64,000 nt of DNA. Source: Effrenium voratum. Lineage: Eukaryota > Sar > Dinophyceae > Suessiales > Symbiodiniaceae. Below the pieces are notes generated by a model. The model worked only from the letters and a program-made list of their open reading frames with translations. It did not search any database and was not told where the DNA came from. A program made the translations under genes and the position numbers. The DNA lies in assembly GCA_963377175.1 (NCBI GenBank), contig CAUJNA010003240.1:270501-334500 (forward strand), written 5' to 3'. Positions 12,825-24,125 of the stretch are shown one piece after another (the stretch's first letter is position 1; each line of letters starts with the position of its first letter).

Positions 12825-13181
12825 GTGAGGCATTCGAGGCACCCCACAGAACCTGCACAGCTGGACGAGGGTAGCCTCCCACCAACTTAAGGTGGGTTGT
12901 TTCCAGGTGAGTTGTCCTCTGAGTGAGTTTCAGTGAAAAAGTACAGTAGTTTGTTGTCCATTTGGGAGGGACATTGAGGAGGGCTTGTTGCGGAAAACTC
13001 TTTTTCAGGGATTTAGTCGGGCTCAAAATTCAGTACCCTCCTACCCACTTACATGGCATTTGTCAGGCGGTCCCTTTTAAACCTTCTCACAGGTGCCATG
13101 TTAGTGTCATGGCTGTCTCACCTTTTCAACTAGCACTTATCGGGCGAAGCCTCCAGACTGCCTTCAGTTCGGAATCCGCAA

Positions 13182-13305
13182 GCCTTGATTTTCTTTCGGC
13201 TGGTGAGGGATTGCCTCCGAGGGAGGCCCTTGCGCTTGCGAGATTGTCAGCGCAAGGCGGTGGAAGCATTCCAAGCCCTCTGTGCAGAGCGTAGCGAACA
13301 TCTGA
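13182..13305 (+). CDS. candidate exon of the helical-repeat gene
   Basis: The frame reads FFRLVRDCLRGRPLRLRDCQ and RKAVEAFQALCAERSEHLK. The second half is helix-like and coding in style. The 5' border is uncertain (possible AG at 13181) and the 3' border is unresolved. Confidence 0.5.
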
Positions 13306-14066
13306 AAGGGACTCCTGGCAGCCTTCAGCTCCAAGTCGCAGTTTCGTTGCGGCGGCCTTTCCCGCCCAGGTTCACGGTTGTTGGAGTTTTGACATCAGCT
13401 CGCCCTCACAAGCTGTGAGGACACAAGGGCAGCTTTTTGAGACCGAACAAGCCCTTCAACTGCAACAGCGAACAGTTTGTATCGGCTGCCTTGTCCTTGT
13501 TTGAGCAGCACGGCCAGCTCCAACACATCCCAGAGTCCATGGTCTGAGCCAGCTTCCAGAGCCCAAATGATCTAGAATGCTGCAAAGCTGTGAGCAATCA
13601 AAACCCTTTATAAACTCCCTTTCAGATTGTCCAGAACTGTCCCACCAAGCGAGTTTTGTCGGGCAAGGCTCTGACAGTCGTTGGCAACCACTCTTGTCGT
13701 GCTCTCTGGAAAGTCCTTCCCGGCTCAGAAGAAAGGCCGTAAAAAAACGACATGTTAAACACGAAAGGAACAACACTTGGCAGAGTGGTCCCCAATATTA
13801 AACACGAAGGAAAACTCTCAGGAAGAGCAGTCCACCAATACTAAACATGACCCAAAGTGACACAGCGGCATTCTTGACTGATTGACTGCTTGGGTGGGGT
13901 CCGTGGAACCGTAAAGAATTCTCACACAACATGCCGGGGTTGAGCTGCCCGACGGAGGAGCAGCCTTGCTGACAAGTGCTAAGCAAACTTCTAGCGCACG
14001 GCCAACCGTTTTTTCCAGCTCTCTTTTGCCACATGCTGTCAGCGTGTTGCACCTGTGAGAGCTGAG

Positions 14067-14239
14067 GAGCCACTTGCATGAGGTCGCCCTGGCGTTTGCC
14101 CAGCTGTCTGATGCTCGAAATCCCTGCCTCCAGGCCCTGTGCAGAGAGCTTCGGCCTGAGAACTTGGACCTTGAGGACGCGTTGACAACCCAGACTCCGA
14201 CAACCACTCTCGGGATCTTGGCAAAGATTGCCCCTGCAG
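14067..14239 (+). CDS. exon of ARM/HEAT-like helical-repeat protein
   Basis: Opens after CTGAG|G and reads LHEVALAFAQLSDARNPCLQ, ALCRELRPENLDLEDALTTQ and TPTTTLGILAKIAPA, then a candidate GC donor at 14240. The paired-helix pattern and codon bias match the neighbouring exons. Confidence 0.6.
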
Positions 14240-14362
14240 GCAGGGAATCCGCATCAGGGAGACTAGGGGCTCCTTACTGAATGGTGGGGGACTAACCAGG
14301 TTGCTTGCTTTCCGTCTTTTCTGTCAAAAAAGAACGGGCACCTTTAGAACCAACACTGGCAG

Positions 14363-14983
14363 GCGACGAGGAGGTGCATGCTGCCATCCTGCACTTCCTG
14401 GACAACTCCCAGATGATCTTGGCGCTGGAGGGTCCTGAGCCACTGCTAGCAGCTGTGCAGGTGGCCCAGCAGCTTCAGTGCGACGAGAGATCCGCGAAGA
14501 CGAAGGTCATGCAGCAGCTGGCTCTGTTTCTGGCAGCTCGCAAGCAGGTGCTCCTACCTCGAAGGCCTTTGAGACGTAGTACCAACCGGCTGGCGCCGCC
14601 CAAGCGGAAGTTTCACGTGAAAGCGCACCAGCTGCTGCTAGAACTGGCTGAGCAATGCGAAGGGGTGGATGCCAGCATCTTGGAGCTTTTGATCACAGGC
14701 TTCGAGAGTCTGGACGCATCCGTCAGAACAGATTGCAAGGCTCTGTTGCAGCAGATCCCGAAAGTCGAAGGATTAGACGCCAGCTCGATGCTTCTCAAGA
14801 CTATAGAGGAGTCTTGCAGCACCACATGTCGCTGCACCGCCATTGCCGCGCTTCCACTGGTTGCGCCCGGGGAGGGAAGTATCGTGAAGTTGCTGCCACT
14901 AACGGCTGACAGGGACCTTGCAGTGAGATCGGCAGCCTTGGACGCCTTGAGGGAGTGCTCGACTAAAGCCTTGCAGCAGACCA
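14363..14983 (+). CDS. large exon of ARM/HEAT-like helical-repeat protein
   Basis: This is the longest exon of the gene, about 206 codons. It contains serial two-helix repeats such as VHAAILHFLDNSQMILALEG, KAHQLLLELAEQCEGVDASI, LELLITGFESLDASVRTDCK and RDLAVRSAALDALRECSTKA. The spacing of L/A positions and of D-x-x-V-R turns is typical of HEAT or armadillo repeats, which form protein-binding solenoids. Which partner it binds cannot be told from sequence. The acceptor is probably GGCAG at 14358-14362; the donor near 14984 is ambiguous because an in-frame TAG lies at 14989. Confidence 0.75.
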
Positions 14984-15191
14984 GTGGCTAGGTGATAAGC
15001 AGCTTTGTTTTTCCCCCAAAGGGCACTCCCGAAAAATGGATCATGTTGATTTCCTTCCAGACCCCCGTATTTCAGGTTGAATAATTGGCGGCTTGGAATT
15101 GCTTCGGGATCTGAACACCAGTTGGGCAAACGATGTACATGGGAAACCACCCCCCGGACCCAAAGTTCAAAGCGCACTAAGCTGAACCCAG

Positions 15192-15331
15192 GTGGCGTTG
15201 TGGAGGTCGCCACTGCTGCCTTGGCAGATGGTGTGGACACTGTGCGCCTGGCCGGGCTTGAACTCTTTGCCTGCCTGGAGCCACCAGACCTCAACGCACG
15301 GCTGCTGCAGTGTTTGAAGGACGCGGATTTG
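15192..15331 (+). CDS. exon of ARM/HEAT-like helical-repeat protein
   Basis: Acceptor CCCAG|G. Reads VVEVATAALADGVDTVRLAG and LELFACLEPPDLNARLLQCL, then KDADL before a GT donor at 15332. D-G-V-D-T-V-R-L-A-G-L-E-L is a canonical HEAT inter-helix turn plus B helix. Confidence 0.7.
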
Positions 15332-15773
15332 GTTTTGGAGGGAAGGGAGCGACATGATGTTAAGACTTCTCAACAGCCGGTTTCTTTTCAAGCGTCCCGT
15401 GCAGAATGGCACGCCTGCGGACAATGAGTGCTTGCACGTGCTTGCTGAAGGGACGATGGGTGGACAGAATGGGGACCTACTGTTAGGGGAAGTATCCCGC
15501 CTGAGGAACCCTTAGTGAAACACCCAATGTTTTGAACACTGGGATTTTAGTCGGCGGCAAGCTAATTTTGGTTTCAAAGCACAAAACCCAATTGTTAAAC
15601 TCAAAGGTTAGACCCAGTTTGTTCGACCTAGTTTTTGTGGGCCGAGTGAGATGATAAAGTCGAGGTTAACCAATCGGTTTGTTTGTTTCTTGTTGAGGGG
15701 GGGAATGGAACGTCATGAGTTGCATCCGCAAAAGGCTTCAACCTGTTCGAACAACCATACCGCAAACCTGCAG

Positions 15774-15900
15774 GACCCCGCCGAGGCGGTGGTTCGCTTC
15801 GCGCTGTTGGAGGTACAGCTGGGAGGTGACCTGGAGGTGGCGGCGGATCTGCTGCAGAGCCCTGGCCATGGGTTCAAGTCCGCCCACAGCGCACTTTTGG
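15774..15900 (+). CDS. exon of ARM/HEAT-like helical-repeat protein
   Basis: Clear acceptor CTGCAG|GAC and donor TTTTGG|GTCAG. Reads DPAEAVVRFALLEVQLGGDL and EVAADLLQSPGHGFKSAHSA. High G/C third positions and helical-repeat character. Confidence 0.8.
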
Positions 15901-15978
15901 GTCAGTTTGGTTGAACATAGATGGTGCTTGCTTCATTTGGGCTTCCAATGGCCGCCACAAAATCCCAATTTTCCCAGG

Positions 15979-16104
15979 AGCGCCGATTTCAGAATCCGCG
16001 AGCAAGCGGCCAGAGCGCTGGGCCGCGCCTCCAACCAGCGGGCGGCACTCCAGGTCGGGGCCCTCTTCGAGTACCCGCTGGGGTTCCCACCGACGGTTTC
16101 CTAG
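15979..16104 (+). CDS. penultimate exon of helical-repeat protein, phase unresolved
   Basis: The repeat-like frame reads FRIREQAARALGRASNQRAA then LQ at a GT donor (16059), with further open sequence to TAG at 16102. R-E-Q-A-A-R-A-L-G matches a HEAT B helix. The obvious acceptor (CCCAG|G at 15978) gives a different phase from the preceding exon, so the true 5' border may be further in, or the previous donor differs. Confidence 0.55.
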   Translation, partial: SADFRIREQAARALGRASNQRAALQVGALFEYPLGFPPTVS

Positions 16105-16394
16105 ATCTCCCGTTTTTCTAGTTGTAATCACTTTTTTTGGGGGCCATCGGTGGGGTGATGTTTCAAAGGGAACAAGAAGTCCTCCGAAACACGTGGTTGG
16201 AGAAGCCAGGGCTGACTTCCATTTGCGTGTGTCAGACTTGCTACCACCGTTGTTGGGGTGAGAAAGGGACACCAAAAGCGGAGTTTTTCAAGGAGACCAA
16301 AAGGAAACCAACCTGTTTGGGGCGTGAAAGGTCCCGGAGGGAAAACGCAAAGATCTTTGGAGAGCCGAAGTTGCCACGGCCACACGAAGTTCAG

Positions 16395-16508
16395 GTGCTG
16401 AACGCGGAGACCTTATGGCCTGAGACCAACTCCGAAGTGATCCAGGCGCGTGCATCGGCGCTGGCGGAGTTGGAGAAGGCGGCCTTTATGGATATGTGGG
16501 ATCGCTGA
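16395..16508 (+). CDS. terminal exon of ARM/HEAT-like helical-repeat protein
   Basis: After TTCAG at 16394 the frame reads VLNAETLWPETNSEVIQARA and SALAELEKAAFMDMWDR, then TGA. Phase 0 matches the CAG-ending end of the preceding exon. It closes the gene. Confidence 0.75.
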   Translation: MLNAETLWPETNSEVIQARASALAELEKAAFMDMWDR

Positions 16509-17280
16509 TCGCTGAGATGGCAAAACATGTTTAAGACAGGTTCGGTTCTCTCCGGTGTTATGTTGATTCAAGCATCCGAAACGAGTTCATTTGTTAGAAC
16601 CCATTTCGGGTCACTCAATGGTTGCCGAACTTCTTGAAGAGAAGTGAAGCATGCATTGCGCCATTTCGTGGCCGCATATTTGAAGAAGTGAAGCATTTCT
16701 TCCAAAAAGTCACGGGTGACTGCAGGATCCCTTCGATTTGGATTTGGGAGGTGCCCCATAGCCGTGACTGCCGGTGTGCTAACTCAAAAGCTGATTTGCG
16801 TTGCCCGTGGCAAAGCGCAAGTGGTTAAGCCCAGGGCGCATTGTGACTGCCAAGCAGCCACTTGCTGTTGTCTGCCCAACGGCAGCAGCACCACACGCGG
16901 TCAAAAAAGTAGCAAGGCATAGCATGGCATAGCATGGCATGATTGCTCGCTACTCATTTGAAGCCATCACCACGTGCCCACCAGCATGCTTGTCAACGTG
17001 GGCTCTGACAACTAAGCAGTCTTATCTTGCTGGAGCAAGCACAACCCTGGCATATAAGCGAAGCCTAATGCCACCTTGACATGGGCCCCTGGCTGATACT
17101 GAAGGGTTCAGAGCAGGGTGCAAGCTTCCGTCGTGCTTTGTGTTTGTCCCTGATTGAAGCTGGGCGCTTTGTGACGCAGTCGCAGCTTCCTTTGTCCCTT
17201 CACAACTCCTGGGAATAGGACCCGGGGGGGGGTCCTATTACGCAGGGAACTAGGGGAAAGAGACCGCTTGAACCACTCAA
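16509..17280. other. intergenic, nothing recognised
   Basis: A short direct repeat (GAAGTGAAGCAT at about 16641 and 16685) and AGCATGGCAT repeats near 16920. No exon-like frame. Confidence 0.4.
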
Positions 17281-17430
17281 GGCCCGTTTCGCGCGTTTCG
17301 CCGTCTTTCGCCCGAAGGCAAGGCCAATGTCTCGGGCCTGTGCAGCGGCCTGTGCGGCCGAAGCGCGGCACTGGCGGAGATGGGCCGCCAGAGGGGCAAG
17401 TGCTTTGGCAAGCCGGTCAGTCTCTCTGCA
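17281..17430 (+). CDS. possible exon, Gly/Cys-rich
   Basis: One + frame has strongly G/C third positions and reads EGKANVSGLCSGLCGRSAAL and AEMGRQRGKCFGKPVS. Two other frames are also open here, so the call rests on codon bias alone. It would belong to the gene ending at 17923. Confidence 0.3.
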
Positions 17431-17818
17431 TGTGGACACGCGCTTTTTGGAAGACTCTCCAAAAAGGCCATCCACTATCAGGACTAAATTGGGAAAGTGG
17501 TATGTCGGGGCTCGTCAAAAGCAATTTGTATAATCTGATCTTGGGATGCGAAAAGGGCAACCATTTGAATTCATTTTAGTTCATGTGCAGGGACGATTCA
17601 GGATTAGGGGTTTCCCGTCTATGGCCAATTTGAGGGTCTCAGAGGTCGGGCCCCCCTAGTTCTGGCACAACCTGACAACCTAGCCACGGGGCGGAAGGCA
17701 GGGGACTTTTTTTGCCTACTTCCAGAAGGATTTGTACCCACAAATCAAGAGTAGCCAAAACCTTAGGACCAAGGCCAGGTGCATGTTTCATGCCCGTTCA
17801 ATCTTGCCCTTCCCGCAG

Positions 17819-17923
17819 GATGTCGCTTTTCGACCATGTCGACCAAGGCTGGCAGCACAACCAGAAGTCCTGAAGGCGGCGTTGGCAGATGCGCGGGCGG
17901 CAGCCGGCGACCCAGCTACTTAG
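17819..17923 (+). CDS. terminal exon, unknown protein
   Basis: Acceptor CCCGCAG|GAT, then DVAFRPCRPRLAAQPEVLKA and ALADARAAAGDPAT with TAG at 17921. Alanine-rich helical tail with G/C third positions. Confidence 0.5.
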   Translation, partial: DVAFRPCRPRLAAQPEVLKAALADARAAAGDPAT

Positions 17924-18362
17924 GGGCCAACCCAGAAGGGTTAGGAAGGGGTACCTCGCTTTGTGCTTGCCGATTGGTAGAATCCACAATGTGCCCCGCA
18001 AAGCTCCTCAATGTCGTATTCGATACCCCTAGGCCGCACGCCCAATACGAGGCCTAGGCTTCATGCAGGTGGTGTCAGAGTAAAGCACCTCCACTAATTC
18101 TCAAAACGGCGTCTGCAAAAGTGGATTTATCAACAGCAGTGATTTTCTTGTTTGATCACAATGCACGTAGGGTGCTGAATGATTTTAGCCAACATGTTGG
18201 GTGGAACTTATTTGTAGAATCAATGAAATTGGGACCCCTGCACTGCCAGGCAGGGGGATATGAAGCCCTGGATCTTATGTTCATGAGAAGTGGGACTGCT
18301 GGTGGTTTCTGGTAACCTCATGGGTTGACTGTTAAAACACAGTTGCCGAATCCTGTTGTGAG

Positions 18363-18505
18363 CGGACTTACTTGCACTCGAGGTTGCGCTGGCAAAGCGT
18401 GTGGGCAATGACGGGGAGCCTTTGCTGAAAGCTGCGCTGTGCTTAGAGAGTGCCACATTTGGCAAGACGTTGAGCGGATTCTTCAAAATCACCCCGATTT
18501 TCTGA
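18363..18505 (+). CDS. candidate terminal exon, unknown protein
   Basis: After TGAG at 18362 the frame reads LLALEVALAKRVGNDGEPLL and KAALCLESATFGKTLSGFFK, then ITPIF and TGA at 18503. Helical and coding-like. The last few codons may lie past a donor. Confidence 0.5.
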
Positions 18506-18659
18506 AGCTGAATCCTTTCGCCAGGTTGGACCCTGTTGTTTGCAGCCAGTGTCAAAGGCATGCGAATAGTCGAACCACAGCCTACGCCTCGGGGCGGAGG
18601 GCATTTGGAACGGACTGCTACAAAAGCCCACAATGACGCAATGAGCTGGCACTTGGCGT

Positions 18660-18790
18660 TTTGGGGGAGAACGGGATAACGCTTCGGCCGGATCGGCTCG
18701 CCAAGATCCGGGCGCTGCGCTCTGCCCTGGTGGCCGCTGGTGGGGAGGGCTGGGGAGAGGGCATGGATGCACAAGCCACTTGTGCTACAT
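18660..18790 (+). CDS. possible exon, unknown protein
   Basis: The frame reads GENGITLRPDRLAKIRALRS and ALVAAGGEGWGEGMDAQATC. Borders not defined; a (TG)n run starts at about 18840. The opposite strand is open too. Confidence 0.35.
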
Positions 18791-19045
18791 GTGAAAGCTG
18801 TGCAGATGGGCAAATGCTGGCGCGGAACTGGCGACGGGCATGTGTGTGTGTGTGTGTGGCTGTACGTGATCCGGACCCTGCAAGCTCCACAAGCGGCTGT
18901 GTCACTCATTCAGTGGACGCACGCAGACTGCGCAGTGGGGGCACTACCTTGTTGATACTATTGATCCGATAATGCAATGAGACATGGATCCACAAAAGGC
19001 TGCCCTAGACCAGTGATGCTGAATGCAGTACGGCACTTCCAGGTC

Positions 19046-19130
19046 TATTGGTTTTGGAGTCCTGCTTGGCGTTGCTTTTAGTGGAATCCAGCTTGAGTCC
19101 TCTTGGCGTTGCTTTTAATGGAATCTAGCT
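19046..19130 (+). repeat. two-copy tandem repeat, ~40 bp
   Basis: GGCGTTGCTTTTAGTGGAAT and a near copy with AATGGAAT recur about 41 bases apart, each followed by CTAGCT/CCAGCT. Lies in non-coding sequence. Confidence 0.6.
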
Positions 19131-19554
19131 GGAGGCTGAAAGTCGTGATCAAAGTGCTTTTCTTGCAATGGTTGGCTGCGCTACGCAGGATAATATGTTT
19201 GCTTGCACGGAAGCAAGCGCCTTGATATGGCGCACGGACCCCATATTTGCAGCTGAGTCTGCCAATGTTGCGCAGGTAAATCCCATGCCGCGAACTTCAG
19301 GGTTGTTTGGACAGTTACCAATGCAGATTGCGGTGAGTGTGTCTTGCCCGTGCACTCCTGATGCACACATATTTGATTGGCAGCCAAGTCACTGGGATTA
19401 CACGCCACGTCACATGACATCATATAGACCATGCAACGCAGATTTGCACTCATATCTACTCACAGGCATGAAATTGCATTGCGGTGTGCCAGCATCCCAA
19501 AGCGAGGTACCTTGACACGTAGCTGCCAGCCGCGAAGCCTTACTTGACGCACAG

Positions 19555-19652
19555 GTGCATCCGTGTTTGCACATTACCTTGAGCCCCATCGGCCAGGCGA
19601 AGCGCCCCGGGAGGCCGAGGACGCTGCACGTCAAGCCGCAGGCCTGGTCTGA
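19555..19652 (+). CDS. terminal exon, unknown protein
   Basis: Acceptor CACAG|G, then ASVFAHYLEPHRPGEAPREA and EDAARQAAGLV with TGA at 19650. Strong G/C third positions and a helical C terminus. Confidence 0.5.
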
Positions 19653-21363
19653 GACGCAAATTTAACGCCTAGGAAGTTTGATTCTGTGGCCACGGGCATC
19701 AGGGAGGCGTATACCCCGGTAGAAGGGGTAGACAAGGCCGGGCAGCATATACCCAAGCGGTACTTGGTACTTTGCCGCCACGCCTTTGAACCCCTCACTT
19801 TGCTCCAATCCCACGTGGGCTGAAACACGTTTAGTTCCGATTTTCAGGGTTCTAGTGGTCATCCATTGGGTGAGAATCATCGTTTGCTGTGTGACCGAGA
19901 CTGAAATTGGCTTATGTTCCTCTTTGGAAGCAGCGCAAGCGCTTGCCAGACAGCGGTGCCTTCTCACCAACAGTACTTCAGCAGCTCCAGCAGCTTGGTT
20001 TGTGAACTTTCTGCGACGCTGCCAGGTCATGGTCAAATTGTGCAATTTGAACTCGTACATTGCTCATGTTTAGAAAATCTGCACTAGTCTCTAGATAGGT
20101 TTGCTTAGTGACAGGACTTGTGAGATCATACTCCGCCTTGATGGTTCTGCAAGCACAGCACTACGGGATCAGAGTTGGCGACCGTTTGAAGCAGTGCGGA
20201 TGCAGCGGGATCCGAGCGGCTCAACGCCGTTGCCTATCAACACACGCCAGGACATGCCCAGGACGCCACATGCGAGAAATCTCCTTTCAGGGGACCCAGG
20301 GCACAGTGGACCGTTGCAATCGAGGACTTTCCAGGGATTTGATATGCATAGCATCATAGCATCCATACCTCCAAAACCCAGACCTCAAAGTACCCTTGAT
20401 AAATGCTTCGCAGACACTCAAGGTTTGACCCGGGTGTTCCAACTACTTGATCTGAAGGGCTTATTCTTATGAGCCACCGGGGCTTACAAATGTGACGCAG
20501 CCCAGGCAGCTTTCGCAGGGCATCGTGTCTACAGCTGAGCGGCTCGCTTTGCATCTATATATGGCTTTGTGTCAAAATGAGGGGACTCCCAAAGTGACTG
20601 GTTTCTGTTGGTTACACTTGCAAAAAGCAGCCGAAACTCAGCCAAAGTTACACGCTCAGACGGTTGGTTGAGAGCTCATCAAATCTTGGCAAGAGCCATT
20701 CCGCGGATGCTAGCCTTATGTGGTTGCGCTCGAGTCACCCACGAACAAGAAGATCGTGTTGTGGTGACCGCCTTCCTTTTCGCATGGGAAAACTGCAGCC
20801 ATGCTTTTTGCCAACTAGGCTGTGTGCTGAGATGGATGCTGCTGCAGATGACGGTTGGTCTCCAGGCGGGCTGAGGGATAGGGGCAAAGATGGTTCAAGA
20901 GGTCAGAAAATCAGGTGATTTTGGGGGGGAGTGTCCTACTTTGGGGGAATCCTTTCACACGAACAAGCCGCGAAGTCTAACAATCCTGACTTAACATTAC
21001 ACTCTGCAACTGGGGCACAGAGACGTCCCACAGATGAATTCCCTCAACAAGACACAAACAAAAAACAAAGTAAGCAGAATCCCCTGGACCCCTGTCAGGC
21101 CTTTTTGAATTGGGCGCTATGCCCAGTTGGGAGTGGAGGCCCGAAACAATAGGAACATTGATTGACTGTGGCTTCAACACATGCTGGTGAGCCCTTGAGG
21201 CACCTTCAGGTGGCCGCCTCGCATGTCGCTGCCCCTGACTCAGAATGCCTGAGAGGCAACCAAGTTCATGTGGATGTCTTGCCACAGGTTTGCTACTACA
21301 AAACTGTGGGGGGGGGTCGTGCCATGTAAAGCCTGTGCTATAGCTGTGGTTTGCGACTTTAAG
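19653..21363. other. no supported gene
   Basis: Intron-like sequence. Frames up to about 130 codons at 19662-20060 (minus) and 20101-20472 (plus) lack coding bias or domains. No repeat family seen. Confidence 0.4.
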
Positions 21364-21465
21364 TCTTTGTCGGATCCGGGCCGCGCGCCAAGGCCGACGC
21401 TACCTCCGGGTAGGCCTTCCGCAGCTTCCGTCTCGGACAAAGGCGGGGCCCTTTTGGGCAGATGA
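21364..21465 (+). CDS. candidate terminal exon, unknown protein
   Basis: After TTTAAG at 21363 the frame reads SLSDPGRAPRPTLPPGRPSA and ASVSDKGGALLGR, TGA at 21463. Low-complexity, probably disordered tail. Confidence 0.4.
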   Translation, partial: SLSDPGRAPRPTLPPGRPSAASVSDKGGALLGR

Positions 21466-22532
21466 GCACGGCAGGGGCGTTTCTCGGGGCCAAGAGTCAA
21501 GCGGTGAACATGGTGAACCCGCAAACATGGAAGCTCTCCCTTCCTTTTCAGGGGGATAGTAGCTTTCCAAGTGTTACCGGGAGTGAAATAGTTTTGTCGC
21601 TTTTGGGCTGACGGCCCCTGCCAGTGTGAGTCAGGAAGGAATGGCCGGAAGGCCAGTCTCGAAGGTGGCTTCCATTTCCTCGAACCGCTGTGCTTTCTTG
21701 TTGCACAGGCTGGGGACCGTACTTGCAGGGCACTCGGCACAGAGAGCAAGCAACGGAAGAAGATAGCAAACGGAGAACCACAGGAGAGGAGGGGCAGGCT
21801 GCTCTTGGCGTCACTTTACCCGAGTGCCAAGAAGCAAGGCGCAGCTTGGAGTGGTCAGTGAGTTTCTGAGGCGTCAGCGTGGGGGCGAGGACATGGTGGA
21901 AAGTGCTAGGAGCAATGCGGAGCACTTAAGCACAAGCAGCAGCTGCTAGCCGCTAGTGGGGTTGGAGACGTAGTGCTCGAGGGATGAACCATGAGTGCAA
22001 TGTTGACATATGAGAAATGCTTGGTGCTGGCCTTGCATATGTTTGTTTGCATGCTATTGGGATCTTTGGCCTCGAGGCCATCATGTTGGACGCATTGTCA
22101 TTCCCCCTGTCGTTGGCCTGAGCCTTGGCAATCCGTGCTGCCGGAGCGGCCTGTGTGTGCTGCTGGCCGCACGCTGTCAGGTGACTACAGCTTTCAAGGC
22201 AGAGTGGACTCACAGAATCTCACAGACATCAGACACCGTTTTTTGAGTAGCCTCATGGAAGCCCTAATCCAGATGACGGACGCCAAACATAGTGCACAAC
22301 ACTCTTTCAGGAGAACGGCTTTGCTTTGTGTGCACTCGCAAGCTGCCAAGGCCTGGCTGCTGCAACAGGAGTCCTTGGCCCGTTCCTTGGGATCATGGGA
22401 TGCCTCAAGCCTTGCTACGTCTCGTGACTTTGCTGCTCTATGTTCAAAGGTTCCCTGGTTTCTTTTAGGGATGTTGGATGCCAGTTGAACCTGGTTTCAG
22501 CATATGTGAACATTCAACAACTCTTCAAGTAG

Positions 22533-22676
22533 GAAGTCCTGGACCAGGTGCGCTGCGAGGGGAGCGGGGAGCTGCACGTGGTCGTCCTGGGTGCCACTTC
22601 CAAGGCTGAGGCGCGCCTACTTCCCACTCTCGAACGCGGCTCATTCGGAACGTGTGCGCTTTGCCCCCTGACCTGA
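22533..22676 (+). CDS. terminal exon, unknown protein
   Basis: Acceptor AAGTAG|GAA. Reads EVLDQVRCEGSGELHVVVLG, ATSKAEARLLPTLERGSFGT and CALCPLT with TGA at 22674. It has a beta-alpha look and strong codon bias. Family not recognised. Confidence 0.6.
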   Translation, partial: EVLDQVRCEGSGELHVVVLGATSKAEARLLPTLERGSFGTCALCPLT

Positions 22677-22846
22677 GGGAAGCATGTTGCTCCATGGGCT
22701 TGAGAAAGCCTTGCCAATTATATGCACTTCAGGCGGAATTCACATGCAATGAGGTGTGAAGGGTAATGTTGGTGATTTATGTTGACAGGATACATGTTGG
22801 GGCCACGCTTTTTCCCTAGGTTTGGCGGGCCGGGTCGTGGCAGGGT

Positions 22847-22908
22847 CCGGTTGGTCGGTCGGTCGGTCGGTTGGTCGGTCGGTCGGTCGATCGGTCGGTC
22901 GGTCAGCT
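22847..22908 (+). repeat. (GGTC)n / (CGGT)n microsatellite
   Basis: About 13 tetranucleotide units with a few substitutions, next to the telomere-like region. Confidence 0.9.
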
Positions 22909-22979
22909 GCCCACGCTAGACCAATGGGTTACATGCACTACTTTCCTTGCACGTGTTTTTGGTGGCTTTTCGACCCTAG

Positions 22980-23105
22980 ACCCAGCCTAAACCACAACTA
23001 CACCCTCCCTCATACAACAAAACCAGCCAACCCCAACCCAAAACCTGAAGCAAACCCAAACTAAACAAGCCCGAAACTCACCCTAAATCAGCCCTACTCC
23101 CTACT
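22980..23105. repeat. A/C-rich degenerate tract, partial CCCTAAA character
   Basis: CCCTAAA-like motifs (ACCCTAAATC, CCCAAACTAAAC) on the + strand, complementary in type to the G-rich array that follows from 23270. No gene. Confidence 0.5.
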
Positions 23106-23269
23106 CCCTACTTGCTTTTTGTTCCTAGATTTGGCGGGCACCAAAATGACGTTTTTTTACAGTAGTTCCAAACAAATGCACCAGCTTTACACCAGCACAG
23201 TCAACATCCCCAGCATCGTGGTTGACACCCCTAGCATCCTGTTCAACACCCCCGGCATCACCAGAAGCT

Positions 23270-24125
23270 TTGGTTTAGGCTGAATTTGGCGAATTTGGAA
23301 GGTTTAGGGTTGGTTTAGGGTAGGTATGGGGCTTGCTTAGGGTTGGTATGGCGCTTGCTTAGGGTTTGTTTAACGGTTGGTCCAGGGTGGGTTTTGCGCT
23401 GGCTTCGGGTGGGTGTGGAGTTGGTTTAGAGTTGGTTTGGGAGTGGGTTGAATAGGGTTTGTTGTGGCTAAAGGGTTGGAAAAGGGTGGATTTAGGCTGG
23501 TTTCATACGAGTTTAGGGTGGTTTCGGGTGGGTTTAGGGTTGGTATAGGGTTTGCTGAGGGTCTCTTTGAGGTTGACTCAATGTGGTTTAGGGATGGTTT
23601 AGCGCTGGCTCAGGGTGGGTTTGGGGGGTTTAGAGGTTTGGGGTTCGTACAGGGCTGCCTTGGGGCTGCTTTGGGATTTGGGGCTTGCTTAGGCTTTGTG
23701 TCGCATGGTTTAGGGATGGCTTAGTGCTGGTTAAGGGTGGGTTTAGGTTGGTTTTAGGTTGGTTTTAGGATGGGTTTAGGGTAGGTTTAGATTGTTTGGG
23801 GTTCGTATAGGGTTGCTTTGGGGCTGCTTTGGGGCTGCTTTGGGGCTTGCTTAGGCTTGGTGTCGCATGGTTTAGGGATGGCTTAGGGTGGGTTTAGGTT
23901 TGTTTTCGGATGTGTTTAGGGTGGGTTTAGAATTGGTTTAGGGTTGCTTTAGGAGTTGCTTAGGGTTGGCTTCGGGCCGGTTTGGGTTGGTTTAGGGTGG
24001 CTTAGGGGGTCTGTGTTGGGTTGAATTAGCGTGGTTTGGGGATGGTATAGTGCTGGTGCAGGGTTGGTGTAGGGATGGTTTAGGGTTGGTTTTAGGTTCG
24101 TATACGGTTGGTTTAGGGTGGGGAT
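23270..24125 (+). repeat. degenerate TTTAGGG-type telomere-like array
   Basis: Dozens of imperfect 10-13-bp units with core GGTTTAGGGTTGG, varied as TTTAGGGTAGG, CTTAGGGTTGG and so on. TTTAGGG is the telomere unit reported for some dinoflagellates and plants, so this may be interstitial telomere-derived sequence or a look-alike minisatellite. A ~95-bp block carrying GGGGTTCGTA and GTGTCGCATGGTTTAGGGAT is duplicated (about 23638-23726 and 23797-23883). Confidence 0.7.
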
